Below are positions 34,652 through 44,062 of a DNA stretch of 64,000 bases, piece by piece (within the stretch, counting starts at the first letter, position 1; each line of letters starts with the position of its first letter). Both the position numbers and the translations under genes were made by a program. The stretch is from Desulfobacterales bacterium (GTDB lineage Bacteria > Desulfobacterota > Desulfobacteria > Desulfobacterales > SURF-7): contig JANQFQ010000095.1 of the NCBI GenBank assembly GCA_028277765.1, positions 1 to 64,000 on the forward strand, written 5' to 3'. The notes under the pieces were generated by a model. That model was not told the origin of the DNA. It saw only the letters and a list, made by a program, of their open reading frames with translations, and made no database searches.

Positions 34652-34834
34652 ATGAAAAACAAAGAAACTATAAAAAAACAGGAAGAAAGACTAAGCCAAA
34701 CAGACCTGTTATATTTAAAAAGAAAAGGACTTTCAAATATGCAGATAAGCAGAATGACTGGTTTTTCCTATACAAAAATAAAAGACATGATAAAATTGCA
34801 CGAGCATTGCAGGGAATATTCAGGAGTTTTTTAA
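34652..34834 (+). CDS. Small helix-turn-helix protein
   Basis: 60 aa. The segment YLKRKGLSNMQISRMTGFSYTKIKDMIKLHE has the spacing of a helix-turn-helix (helix 2 NMQISRMT, turn GFS, helix 3 YTKIKDMIK), so it may bind DNA. AAGGA lies nine bases upstream of the ATG at 34652; an overlapping GTG two codons earlier is possible. Directly follows the STAS-like gene (11 bp) and probably shares its transcript. Confidence 0.5.
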   Translation: MKNKETIKKQEERLSQTDLLYLKRKGLSNMQISRMTGFSYTKIKDMIKLHEHCREYSGVF

Positions 34835-34942
34835 ATGTTAACCTTAAAAATAGGCCACGTAAAGAGCTAAAATCTGCCGACCAACAAAAAGCAAAAACGG
34901 AAATTGTTTTGAACTCAAATCAAGCTATATGGGGGAAACTAA

Positions 34943-35131
34943 ATGATCAGTTCACCGTGCGTTAATTGCCCAGGTAAGAAGCTGCCTAAAGAGGATTGCA
35001 TTAAAAGGTGTGAAACACTGCAGGCCGTTCAGCGTTTCCAGAACAAGTTTGATGACTCAATTGTCTCTGCTCAGTCTGATTTTACGGAAGAAACTAGTAT
35101 TATAATCAACGGAAGAGAATTCGCATATTAA
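34943..35131 (+). CDS. Tiny zinc-knuckle-like protein
   Basis: 62 aa. Cysteines at positions 6, 9, 19 and 23 (SSPCVNCPGKKLPKEDCIKRC) form a C-x2-C-x9-C-x3-C motif suited to zinc, followed by a helical segment (LQAVQRFQNKFDD). GGGGGAAAC precedes the ATG. Last of four small genes before the deaminase gene, which converges on it. Function unknown, probably cytoplasmic. Confidence 0.6.
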   Translation: MISSPCVNCPGKKLPKEDCIKRCETLQAVQRFQNKFDDSIVSAQSDFTEETSIIINGREFAY

Positions 35132-35154
35132 CGGATTCCCGTTGTAAGGACCCC

Positions 35155-35742
35155 CTATAATATGCCTTTACGGCTATTATAGATTACTCCGCCATTTCTA
35201 CAATATTGATGAAGGACCGCGGACGCCTTTTCCCCGCAAATGTCCTGGAGGACAGTGATACTTCTGGCCTCGAGCTCCTGCTCCCACTCCAGGGGCTTCG
35301 GCCCTTCATCAAAGCCTATCCTTGTGGCATCAGCCGCTCGTGCTCCGCAGGCAAGTTGTCTAATCCCCGACCATATTATCGCCCCGAAACACATGGCGCA
35401 GGGTTCCGTGCTGACCGAGAGTTCACATGGAGGCATCCATTCACTACCAAGATCATAATGCCCGGAAACCTGTTGTGCGATAGTTATGGCAACCACTTCC
35501 GCGTGCGCTGAAGAGTTGTTTAAGGGGACTACCAGGTTAACACCCGGCGCAATCAGCTTTTTGGTCTGCAGATCAAAAACCGCTGCACCAAAAGGCCCTC
35601 CGGTGCCATGTTCCACATTAAGGCGCGAAAGTTTGATGGCAAACTTCACACGGTCTTCAACTTCAGGAAATACTTGTTCAGGCCCGGGAATATGGTGTTC
35701 AATCCAGGCAGGAAGAGAAAATATCGCTTTCGGGAAACGCAT
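35155..35742 (-). CDS. Nucleoside deaminase (cytidine/guanine deaminase family)
   Basis: 195 aa. The zinc site is complete: HAEVVAI (His80, Glu82) and EPCAMCFGAIIWSGI (Cys115, Cys118). The overall layout fits guanine deaminase/TadA-like enzymes that hydrolyse the amino group of a purine or cytosine base or nucleoside; the substrate is not decidable. N-terminal LPAWIEHHIPG is an extension seen in some members. The start is 10 bp downstream of the phosphomannomutase stop on the same strand, suggesting co-transcription. Confidence 0.85.
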   Translation of the reverse strand: MRFPKAIFSLPAWIEHHIPGPEQVFPEVEDRVKFAIKLSRLNVEHGTGGPFGAAVFDLQTKKLIAPGVNLVVPLNNSSAHAEVVAITIAQQVSGHYDLGSEWMPPCELSVSTEPCAMCFGAIIWSGIRQLACGARAADATRIGFDEGPKPLEWEQELEARSITVLQDICGEKASAVLHQYCRNGGVIYNSRKGIL

Positions 35743-35752
35743 AAGATAACCT

Positions 35753-37102
35753 TTATTCTTGTTGTATCTCAGCCAGTACAGCTTCCACTATTTCCCTTAT
35801 CTCATTCAGCCGCTCTTCAGACATGGCTTCAAATCTGAGTACAAGTACAGGCTGTGTGTTCGACGCTCTAACAAGGCCCCAGCCGTCATCAAATAAAACC
35901 CGCGCGCCGTCAATGTCGATAACATCATACTGTTTACGAAAAACATCTGTGGCTTTCTGAACCACATCAAATTTTTTGTCATCAGGACATGCCACCCTTA
36001 TCTCTGGTGTGGAACATGTCTTCGGAACATCGGCTAAAAGTTCAGAAATTGTCTGTCCTGTATCGGCGAGGATCTCAAGAAGTCGGCAGGACGTGTATAT
36101 GGCGTCATCATATCCAAAGTACCGGTCCGCGAAAAACATATGACCGCTCATTTCACCGGCAAGTTCAGCCTTTTCCTCTTTCATCTTCTTCTTTATTAGG
36201 GAGTGACCGGTTCGCCACATGATGGGTCTTCCGCCATTTTTTTCAATATCATCATACATTGTTTTTGAGCATTTTACTTCAGAAATAAACGTCGCTCCCG
36301 GTTTTCTCGACAGGATTTCCCTGGAAAAAATAATCATCAGTTGGTCGCCGAAAATCAGGTTCCCTTTTTCATCAACAACACCGATCCGGTCACTGTCGCC
36401 GTCATACCCGATGCCGATATCAAGCTCCTTTCCCGTTACAAGAGCTGCCAGATCTTCCATGTTCTTTTTTACCGTTGGATCTGCAGCGTGGTTTGGAAAT
36501 GTTCCATCCATATCGCAGTAAATATCATGAACTTCGCATCCCAGACTTTTAATAACAGGAACCGCAACAAAACCTCCAGTGCCGTTGCCGGCGTCAATCC
36601 CAACTTTAAGCGGTCTAGAAACCGACAAATTCTTCTCCATGTATTCCTTGTACGGCGTTATAACATCAGCACTGGTAAGGGATCCTTTCCCTTCTGAAAA
36701 CGCCTTGTCATCAATGATCTTCCTCAAGTCCTGAATTTCTTCACCATGGATTGAATCCAGATCGATACAGAGTTTAAAACCATTATACTCGGCTGGATTA
36801 TGGCTTGCGGTTACCATCACCCCACCCTGTGCTGTCAGATGCTGTATGGAAAAATAAAAAACAGGCGTGGGGCAGGTGCCGATATCGGTAACATCACATC
36901 CGGTTGAAAGAAGACCTTCAATGACTTTTTCAGCATAACGGTCTGACGTCGTTCTGCAGTCACGCCCCACAGAAAGTTTTTTATGGCCTCGCTGGCTGAG
37001 ATACGTTCCTGCGGCTTTACCGATCAGGAACACATCATCTTCCGTGAAATCTTTCCCTGCTATTCCCCTGATATCGTACTCTCTAAAAATTTCCGGGTTC
37101 AT
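35753..37102 (-). CDS. Phosphomannomutase/phosphoglucomutase
   Basis: 449 aa. Four family motifs are present: the phosphoserine loop VTASHNPAEYNG, the metal loop GYDGDSDRIG, the sugar-binding GEMSGHMFF and the phosphate-binding RASNTQPVLVLRFEA. The start EIFREYDIRGIAG is typical of the AlgC/ManB branch, which interconverts hexose 6- and 1-phosphates for surface polysaccharide and LPS synthesis. The ATG at 37102 has AAGGAG upstream (AAGGAGAGTACG); the earlier ATG at 37120 has none. Upstream of the deaminase gene on the same strand. Confidence 0.9.
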   Translation of the reverse strand: MNPEIFREYDIRGIAGKDFTEDDVFLIGKAAGTYLSQRGHKKLSVGRDCRTTSDRYAEKVIEGLLSTGCDVTDIGTCPTPVFYFSIQHLTAQGGVMVTASHNPAEYNGFKLCIDLDSIHGEEIQDLRKIIDDKAFSEGKGSLTSADVITPYKEYMEKNLSVSRPLKVGIDAGNGTGGFVAVPVIKSLGCEVHDIYCDMDGTFPNHAADPTVKKNMEDLAALVTGKELDIGIGYDGDSDRIGVVDEKGNLIFGDQLMIIFSREILSRKPGATFISEVKCSKTMYDDIEKNGGRPIMWRTGHSLIKKKMKEEKAELAGEMSGHMFFADRYFGYDDAIYTSCRLLEILADTGQTISELLADVPKTCSTPEIRVACPDDKKFDVVQKATDVFRKQYDVIDIDGARVLFDDGWGLVRASNTQPVLVLRFEAMSEERLNEIREIVEAVLAEIQQE

Positions 37103-37352
37103 CGTACTCTCCTTCATCATACTGTTTTTGATATAATATTATTGTGGTATAGTGTCCGCAATATCTCTATGCAAATTAAATGAAGCTCACAGCGTATGTT
37201 GAAAAATGACCGGGTGAAATGAACCTATTAAGGTCAAAACATCAGTATACGGAGCCGGCATTGTGGATTATTATATGCCTTGCAACAGCAAAATTTCCGC
37301 TGTTTTTCGGATTATGCCCGAAAGGTAGATTTATGTCAAGCAAACGAACCCG

Positions 37353-39557
37353 TTAACGGCTGCCGTTTTTTCCCAACTGACCCGGGCTATTAATTAAGCA
37401 AATCCCTTTTACATTGACCGAAAGCACTTTGGCCCTTCCACCGGGTGCTGTAAAACATAAATATGGATCTGTACCTGTAACACTGAATCTGTTTCCAGAA
37501 ATATGAACATCATTTTTACATCCTAAAGTCAATTCCTGCGGACTGATGTAAAATGAACGGCCTGGAGTATCGACCACTACCTGTTCAATTATATAGTCAC
37601 ACCCTTTCAGTCCAGGAAAATCAATTCGAAGTTCCGACACATTAGCATCTATGGGAAATATCAGATCAATTAAGACAGGTTCCTTGCCTAAGCTGCCCTT
37701 CAGGGACAGACTCCCCTTTCTCTCTTCATGAAAAGTCTGTATACCTTCTTTCCAGAATATCTCCATTATCCCTACGGAAGGCTGGTCAGGAAAACATTTT
37801 CCCCAGTCGTCCTCCATGGCTTTTTCAGCATTTTCATACAATGCTGGTGATGTTAAATAAGCATAAAGTGTTTCCGCCACATTCTTGTTCCCTTTCTCAT
37901 TCCAGTGCCCGTCAAAATGCCAGTATCCTTCAAATAATCGGTCCTGAGGGTCGTCAAGCAGATTAATCACAGGAGAAACCGTTTTTAGATTTACGGCCAA
38001 TTTTGAAAATACCGCATTGCGGATTGAAAAGTATTTCCTGAAATCAATAAGGGGCAGCCAGAATCGGTAAAAATCATCATCTCCAAGGGAAGCCTCAGGA
38101 ATTAATACCACTGAGAATTGAACACCTAACCTGTCTGCTTCATTTTTCATCTCTTGAAAGTATAGCATATAATTATACGTTGCCCGGTCTATCACCGCTT
38201 TTGAGGGAACAGGGTATTCAGGTTTATTCAGTACAGATTTCGACAATGCTGCCCACAATAAATATGTGACATCCGGTTCAGAAATAAGCTCTTCCAGAAA
38301 TCTGGGATCTTGGTTCTCAAGTTTTTCAAGGAACAGAGAGTAGTCTGTCATCCTGTTATATTCCGCGGCAAGTTTAGATATGGATTCCAATCTTTTTTCT
38401 TTTGCAAGAGCAAATACTTTATTAAACTTCGACTGCAAATCTTTCCAAGTGGGCATTTCAGGTTCTTTGTCAGAATCTTCATTCGTTTTTTTTAAACCTG
38501 CATTAATAGTAAAATTTTGATGCCACAGCAGTGCCAGACGTGTCAGTGTGTTTGGTGCGATGGTTGAAAAAGGAAAAGGTTTTTCCATTAACGGCACGGA
38601 ATACGCGTTTACAACCAGATAAACAAACTGCATGTCACTCCGGGAAATGTTTACCTGCCCCAAGTGCTTAAAAAAATCCTGCCGGTTCTTAAATCTTGTT
38701 TGGTTTTTCATCAATCCACTCAGCTGCAGTATCACTTTTTTAGGTATTGCTTTTATAGCGGAAAGAAACATAACTGCTTGTACTGATACACTGAAAGGAT
38801 TATGTTCGTATGGTGTGTACGTATAATAAGGCATTGCATCATTTCCGCCATAAATAAAAAGCAGAACATGATCCGGCTGATAATCTAATGCGAATTCATA
38901 GAATCGGAATCGGTAGTCCTCCGGAGATGTTTCGGCCAGCGAAAGGTTGAGGACTTCGATATGCTCCTTGGTTGATTGAAGCATCAGTTCAAGCCGTTCA
39001 GGTAAGTTTTTGGAAGATCTGACCTCTAAAAACGAATCGCCGATACATACAATTCTTTTACCTTTTTTTTCAAAAGAACGTTCTTTATCAGGCCAGCCCA
39101 GGCTGTTGTATCTTTCATACATGAAAACACCGCGGCGCTTTGAAAGCCTCTCTGTAAGCCGTCTTTTTAAAAGGCGCTGAAGCTTTAACTGGAAGGGGCT
39201 GTATTTATGTTTGGACAATTTACTATGCTGTGAGCTGCTTACAGGAAAAAATTTTTCAGAAACAATACCACATAATATAAATAGGATCGCAGAAAAAATC
39301 AGCGTAGATAAGGCCCTATATCGGACTTCCTTAGGACCTTTATAGAGAATAAAAAAATGTATAAGTAGACACAGGCCTCCGAAAGTGAGTATCATGTATA
39401 CCAGTATAATCTGTTTTAAAGCAACTGTTTCCCGTGGGACAGACATTTTAAAAAAATAAAGTAGCGAATATCCGCAAACAACTAAAAGAAAGCCAGCATA
39501 TGGCAGACTGGCGGCAAGAAATAAAGATACGTTCGGTTTTGTTTTGCTGTTATTCAT
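37353..39557 (-). CDS. Large SGNH-like membrane protein (AlgX/acyltransferase-type)
   Basis: About 734 aa from the ATG at 39557 (GTG at 39593 possible). Three membrane helices occupy the first about 100 residues. An SGNH domain follows: CIGDSFLEV with Ser near 175, block III GGNDAM, and DGHWNEKGN with the catalytic Asp-His pair. The C-terminal about 110 residues look like a beta-rich accessory domain. Such membrane-tethered SGNH proteins acetylate or otherwise modify exported polysaccharides (AlgJ/AlgX/PatB-like); identity of the glycan is unknown. Next to phosphomannomutase and UppP, which are in sugar and lipid-carrier metabolism. Confidence 0.7.
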   Translation of the reverse strand: MNNSKTKPNVSLFLAASLPYAGFLLVVCGYSLLYFFKMSVPRETVALKQIILVYMILTFGGLCLLIHFFILYKGPKEVRYRALSTLIFSAILFILCGIVSEKFFPVSSSQHSKLSKHKYSPFQLKLQRLLKRRLTERLSKRRGVFMYERYNSLGWPDKERSFEKKGKRIVCIGDSFLEVRSSKNLPERLELMLQSTKEHIEVLNLSLAETSPEDYRFRFYEFALDYQPDHVLLFIYGGNDAMPYYTYTPYEHNPFSVSVQAVMFLSAIKAIPKKVILQLSGLMKNQTRFKNRQDFFKHLGQVNISRSDMQFVYLVVNAYSVPLMEKPFPFSTIAPNTLTRLALLWHQNFTINAGLKKTNEDSDKEPEMPTWKDLQSKFNKVFALAKEKRLESISKLAAEYNRMTDYSLFLEKLENQDPRFLEELISEPDVTYLLWAALSKSVLNKPEYPVPSKAVIDRATYNYMLYFQEMKNEADRLGVQFSVVLIPEASLGDDDFYRFWLPLIDFRKYFSIRNAVFSKLAVNLKTVSPVINLLDDPQDRLFEGYWHFDGHWNEKGNKNVAETLYAYLTSPALYENAEKAMEDDWGKCFPDQPSVGIMEIFWKEGIQTFHEERKGSLSLKGSLGKEPVLIDLIFPIDANVSELRIDFPGLKGCDYIIEQVVVDTPGRSFYISPQELTLGCKNDVHISGNRFSVTGTDPYLCFTAPGGRAKVLSVNVKGICLINSPGQLGKNGSR

Positions 39558-39880
39558 CTGTTTCGTTCTGGTATTCGATGGAAAGCTGGACACAATAATA
39601 AGATCTTCTACCTATGATTTTGCCTAAACGGAAACTGTGTGTCAAGAAAAGTCTGAACATAGGGTTGCCCCGGCATGACTATTAAATAGAATACTGTTTT
39701 GCCTGGATACTGCTAATGCGATCCATGCTGTACCCGGGGATCTCTTTTAACCTGCTTGACTCAAATGTTCCTTGTACCTATAATCACCTAAACAAAGGTA
39801 TGGACTTGATGTTTTACTGCTGATCTGCTGACCTGACCGCTGGAGAGTAAAGCCCTACTGTATCTAAAAGGAAAAGACAA

Positions 39881-40663
39881 GTGAACTGGATTGAAGCATT
39901 TTTTCTTGGGATTGTTCAGGGTATTACTGAGTTTTTCCCTGTATCAAGCTCGGGACATCTTATCATTGTTGAAAATCTGATGCAGGTCCATATGGAGGGG
40001 ATTCTTTTTGAAGTCGCTGTCCATTTTGCCACGCTTATAGCTGTTCTGGTCTTTTATCGGAAACGGATTAAGAACCTTGCTGTAGGTATACTGAATAAAG
40101 ACGGCGAATCAATCCGCTATATATGTAAACTGTGTGTGGCCACAATACCCGCGGTAATTATTGTTTTAATCGCGGGGGATTTTATTGAAGACCAGTTCAA
40201 CGCACCTGTTATCTCAGGAATCTGTTTAATTCTTACCGGCGTGTTTCTCCTGTCAACAAGGTACACCATCCCCCTGGCAAACAAGAAGGACATCATGTGG
40301 CGGGCCGCACTCATCATTGGATGCGCCCAGGCCTTTGCCATACTCCCAGGAATCTCACGAAGCGGTGCCACAGTTGTTACCGCCCTGGCCCTTGGTGTTG
40401 AAGCAACTGTAGCCGCTGAATTTTCTTTTCTTATGTCTGTTATCGCGATCTTTGGTGCTGTTGTACTCAAGGCACCCGAACTGATGAATGTGCCAGGTGA
40501 ATTCCTGACATCTATGATCGTTGGAGGGATAGCGGCCCTTGCTTCCGGTCTGCTTGCCATATCGCTTTTTGTCCGTTTTCTAAAGGCGCAATGCTTTCAC
40601 AGGTTTGCCTACTACGCCCTGGCAGTCGGTTTTTTATTTCTTGGCTGGCTAAGGCTTTCTTAA
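39881..40663 (+). CDS. uppP: Undecaprenyl-diphosphatase UppP
   Basis: 260 aa, GTG start with AAAAGGAAAAG upstream. Contains the invariant GITEFFPVSSSGHLI near residue 15 and LPGISRSGATV near 150, and about seven to eight hydrophobic helices. UppP dephosphorylates C55-PP to the C55-P carrier used for peptidoglycan and surface polysaccharides, in the cytoplasmic membrane. It is transcribed divergently from the large SGNH protein and convergently with the third SGNH protein. Confidence 0.95.
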   Translation: MNWIEAFFLGIVQGITEFFPVSSSGHLIIVENLMQVHMEGILFEVAVHFATLIAVLVFYRKRIKNLAVGILNKDGESIRYICKLCVATIPAVIIVLIAGDFIEDQFNAPVISGICLILTGVFLLSTRYTIPLANKKDIMWRAALIIGCAQAFAILPGISRSGATVVTALALGVEATVAAEFSFLMSVIAIFGAVVLKAPELMNVPGEFLTSMIVGGIAALASGLLAISLFVRFLKAQCFHRFAYYALAVGFLFLGWLRLS

Positions 40664-40694
40664 TACACCAACGGAGCTCTACTGCTTGGTAGGG

Positions 40695-42188
40695 CTAATT
40701 GCCTGAAATTTCGGGTAGGTTGAGCGTTTTAACTTTATCACTGATAATCCTTGCAACAATTTGATGCCCTTTTTCATTCATGTGTACCGGGTCAGAAAAA
40801 AGGGTAATTTCATTGTCATTAAATTCTGGTATTTCACAGATATCCATAAAATCTATACGTTTTGCCTTGCAGAATTTTTTCGCTTCCTTGATCATTATTT
40901 TATATTTTTGGGGAATCTTCCTGGTAAGATAACCTGTTCTTTTTTCATTCCGGGTTAAAATGGTAATCTCTTTTTTCGTCTTAAAGGTTTTATTTCCAAG
41001 TTCCGGCTGGAATACGACTAAGAAATGTGCTCTGCGGCTTTTCGCAAAGCAATGCATTTTATCAAGGTTGCCGCAATACACCTGAATCACATCATCAAAA
41101 TAGGCTTCAATTGTTTCATACGATTCTATCGCACTATCTTTACCTTCTTTCTTCTCCTCTTCAGGGTTTGATAACGTATAGGTCGCCAGACGGTCTTCAA
41201 TTTCAAAAAAATTATTATTATAACCCAAACGCCCCTTACCTCTTGGTTGCCCGAAACCAAGATGATCAAACACATCGTTCCATCCGTCAAACACGACGTA
41301 CAATACAGGATTAAAACGATCAAGATAATGCACCATAAAGGATAGCTCCTGCCCTGAAAGGAAACCAATAACACCGGCATTGATGGTCCGAAAGGCAGGT
41401 AAATACAGGTTCATCTGGGAAGAAAAGGTTACCTCGTCAGAGATGACATCTTTTCCAAAAGCCGCAGATCCCCCCAGAACCATGATGATATCCCGGTTAT
41501 TATCTGGATGGCCTTTTCTGAATCCAAAACTGTCGGTTGAAACATAGGCGAGCTCCTGACCAGGATAATTCCGGTATATGGTATATGGATCTATCATAAG
41601 CTTAAATAAACCTTTCTGGTCAGTAATTCTCTGTCCTTTTTGATTACAAAATTCAAGACTATAACCTTTACTCTTCACCCTCTCTGCTTTCAAGGCTTCC
41701 AATCTGTTTTGACAAATATATCTGTACAAAGGATAACAAACAGAAAAACAGACCACTATAGAAGCTGCCACTAACAAAAAGTTTTTTATACTATCCCTGG
41801 TTTTTGAGGGTCTGGACAAAACAACCAATTCGATACTGCTAAGGATAAATAGCAAAGTAACCATCATCCACTGTAGCAGCTTATTTTGTGAAGAAAGGAC
41901 CATCCTGCTGGAAATCAGCCATAAGAGAAAAATCATGCCGATGCTGATGTTCATTGCCAGCAAAAAAAACAGGATCGCTCTTCTGACGCTGCTTATTTTA
42001 AAAAAAACCGCTATTATTGATACCACGCTGATGCTGATAAAGATAGATCCAAGAACTGCCGGGAAAAAACCGTCTGCTGTATAAAGCCCCGAAACATAAA
42101 GCGCTTTTACCGGGCTAAGCAGAAGAAACAGACCAATGCTCAGGTAAAATAGCAAATTTAATATTATGACGATATCTGTTTTTTTCAT
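40695..42188 (-). CDS. SGNH hydrolase-like membrane protein
   Basis: 497 aa with about four or five N-terminal helices (residues about 5-30, 40-62, 70-95, 103-125, 136-155). The SGNH block appears as VLGGSAAFGKD near residue 235, then INAGVIGFLSG, VFDGWND and DPVHMNEKGH with the catalytic Asp-His. This pattern is typical of polysaccharide acyl-modifying membrane proteins. It follows rtcB by 14 bp on the same strand, so they share a transcript or at least direction. Sequence differs from the two other SGNH proteins in the window; the family is shared, not a close paralogy. Confidence 0.7.
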   Translation of the reverse strand: MKKTDIVIILNLLFYLSIGLFLLLSPVKALYVSGLYTADGFFPAVLGSIFISISVVSIIAVFFKISSVRRAILFFLLAMNISIGMIFLLWLISSRMVLSSQNKLLQWMMVTLLFILSSIELVVLSRPSKTRDSIKNFLLVAASIVVCFSVCYPLYRYICQNRLEALKAERVKSKGYSLEFCNQKGQRITDQKGLFKLMIDPYTIYRNYPGQELAYVSTDSFGFRKGHPDNNRDIIMVLGGSAAFGKDVISDEVTFSSQMNLYLPAFRTINAGVIGFLSGQELSFMVHYLDRFNPVLYVVFDGWNDVFDHLGFGQPRGKGRLGYNNNFFEIEDRLATYTLSNPEEEKKEGKDSAIESYETIEAYFDDVIQVYCGNLDKMHCFAKSRRAHFLVVFQPELGNKTFKTKKEITILTRNEKRTGYLTRKIPQKYKIMIKEAKKFCKAKRIDFMDICEIPEFNDNEITLFSDPVHMNEKGHQIVARIISDKVKTLNLPEISGN

Positions 42189-42202
42189 AAATTAACAACC
42201 GG

Positions 42203-43636
42203 TTATCCCTTAACCACCACAACGGGCCTCAGTTTTGCCACTTTCCTGGAAATGCCAGCTCCGTGAACCACATTAACAACTTTGGTTATATTCTTATACG
42301 CATCCGGCATCTCTTCGGCCAGGGTTGCTCGTCCTGTCCATCTAACAAATATACCTTTATCTGCAAGTTCCCGGTGTATGGCTCTCCCTTTGCTCGCTTT
42401 TTTCGCTCCCTTACGGCTCAATACGCGTCCGGCGCCATGACAGGTTGATCCAAATGTCTTCTCCATAGCTGTCTCCGTACCCGCCAGAACATAGGACGCT
42501 GTTCCCATGTCTCCCGGAATAATAACCGGCTGCCCCTCGCTCCGAAAATCTTCACAAACAGCCGGGTGTCCGGGAGCAAAAGATCGTGTCGCCCCTTTCC
42601 GGTGCACGCAAACAGTCCTCTTCTTTCCGTTAATCATATGGTCTTCTTTTTTGGCTATATTGTGGCATACATCATAAACCAGCTGCATTCCCAGATTTTT
42701 TGGACTGATGTTAATGGCTTTTAAAAACATATTTTCCGCTAGATGCATTAATATCTGACGGTTTGCCCACGCATAGTTTGCCGCGCAGGCCATGGTATTA
42801 AAATACTGCTGGCCTTCTTTGGACTGAATAAACGCACAGGAAAGCTGCCTGTCTGGAAGCTTAATCCCTAGTTTCCGTACATGTTTTGTCATAAAAGCAA
42901 GAGAATCATCACAGACCTGATATCCCAGGCCCCGAGAACCGGAATGGATCATCAATGTGACCTGGCCCTTAAAAAGACCGAATATAGCTGCCGTCCCTTC
43001 ATCATACACCTTATCAACCACCCCAATCTCAAGAAAGTGATTACCTCCTCCCAGGGTCCCGAGCTGCTTCCTTCCTCTTTCAAGAGCCCGCTTGCTGACA
43101 GCATCCGGGTCAGCATTATGCATACAGCCCCTGTCTTCTGTATGCTCAATATCCCTGCTACGGCCATACCCCTGTTTAACCGCCCACTGGCTTCCCTGCT
43201 CCAGAACCTTTTTTTCATCTTTTTTTGAAAGCTTGATCGCACCTGTTGAACCTACTCCGCAGGGGACACCCTGGTGAAGTGCGTTTGCCAGCTCTTCAAG
43301 TTTATTATGAATATCTGTTTCAATTAAAGATGTGCCTGCCAGTCTGACGCCGCAGTTCACGTCATAGCCAACTCCACCAGGAGAGATAATCCCTTTGTCC
43401 CAGTCAAACGCTGCAACACCGCCGATGGGAAAACCATATCCCCAGTGAATATCCGGCATGGCAAGGGATTCCTTAAAAATGCCCGGTAGAGTTGCAACAT
43501 TCGCCACCTGCTTAAAGGCTTCCTCTTTCTGCACCGCCTTCATCATGGAAGAATCCGAATAGATCAGCCCCGGCACCCGCATCCGTCCACTCTTGGGCAC
43601 TTCCCATCGATATTTATCAAGCTGTTTTAGGTTCAT
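42203..43636 (-). CDS. rtcB: RNA-splicing ligase RtcB
   Basis: 477 aa. Metal-binding and guanylylation motifs are complete: VGYDVNCGVRL (Cys95), GGGNHFLEIG, HSGSRGLG, and the C-terminal TCHGAGRVLSRKGAK. RtcB joins RNA 2',3'-cyclic phosphate or 3'-phosphate ends to 5'-OH ends with GTP and manganese; in bacteria it repairs broken RNA, including rRNA and tRNA. It lies 12 bp downstream of archease on the same strand, the activating protein that restores guanylylation. Regulation by an RtcR-type activator would be typical but no such gene is visible here. Confidence 0.95.
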   Translation of the reverse strand: MNLKQLDKYRWEVPKSGRMRVPGLIYSDSSMMKAVQKEEAFKQVANVATLPGIFKESLAMPDIHWGYGFPIGGVAAFDWDKGIISPGGVGYDVNCGVRLAGTSLIETDIHNKLEELANALHQGVPCGVGSTGAIKLSKKDEKKVLEQGSQWAVKQGYGRSRDIEHTEDRGCMHNADPDAVSKRALERGRKQLGTLGGGNHFLEIGVVDKVYDEGTAAIFGLFKGQVTLMIHSGSRGLGYQVCDDSLAFMTKHVRKLGIKLPDRQLSCAFIQSKEGQQYFNTMACAANYAWANRQILMHLAENMFLKAINISPKNLGMQLVYDVCHNIAKKEDHMINGKKRTVCVHRKGATRSFAPGHPAVCEDFRSEGQPVIIPGDMGTASYVLAGTETAMEKTFGSTCHGAGRVLSRKGAKKASKGRAIHRELADKGIFVRWTGRATLAEEMPDAYKNITKVVNVVHGAGISRKVAKLRPVVVVKG

Positions 43637-43648
43637 AATCTTTTTTTT

Positions 43649-44062
43649 TCACACATCAAAAATAACTTTAGCCTCCCACCCTTCTCTTCCTTCTTTAACC
43701 TCTATCTGGTGATATGTCACAGCTTTGATCTCATTTTTTATCACATGCCGTTCAGGAAAAAACGGTTCATAATATATCATACTGATCAGGCTGGTCTCTT
43801 TTATAGAGAGGATTTTTGTAAATTTACCAAGCTTTTCTTTGCCTGTCCACAAAAACAGAACCTCTCGCAGCCAGTTTATCATCAGGTCCTGCCAGTCATC
43901 TCCTATGATTCTTAATTCAATTGCATCAACGGCATTTACTGTTCCAAGCTCTGCTGTCACATCAAACAGGGCATGGGCCGCGTTTTCAAAAAGATCCTTT
44001 GGATCAAACCCGAAAACATGAATGCCAAAATCAGCAGTATGATCAATCACGCGATATTTCAT
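43649..44062 (-). CDS. Archease
   Basis: 137 aa. The signature YRVIDHTADFGIHVFG opens the protein, with the conserved WLREVLFLW helix and a C-terminal YHQIEVKEGREGWEAKVIFDV that matches the end of archease. It accelerates RtcB guanylylation. Twelve bp separate its stop from the rtcB start, so they form an RNA-repair operon. No clear Shine-Dalgarno before the ATG. Confidence 0.9.
   Translation of the reverse strand: MKYRVIDHTADFGIHVFGFDPKDLFENAAHALFDVTAELGTVNAVDAIELRIIGDDWQDLMINWLREVLFLWTGKEKLGKFTKILSIKETSLISMIYYEPFFPERHVIKNEIKAVTYHQIEVKEGREGWEAKVIFDV

Noticed and set aside
34790-34962. Alternative frame NLKNRPRKELKSADQQ overlapping two small genes
   Set aside because: No start codon with a ribosome binding site, and it overlaps better-supported frames on both sides.
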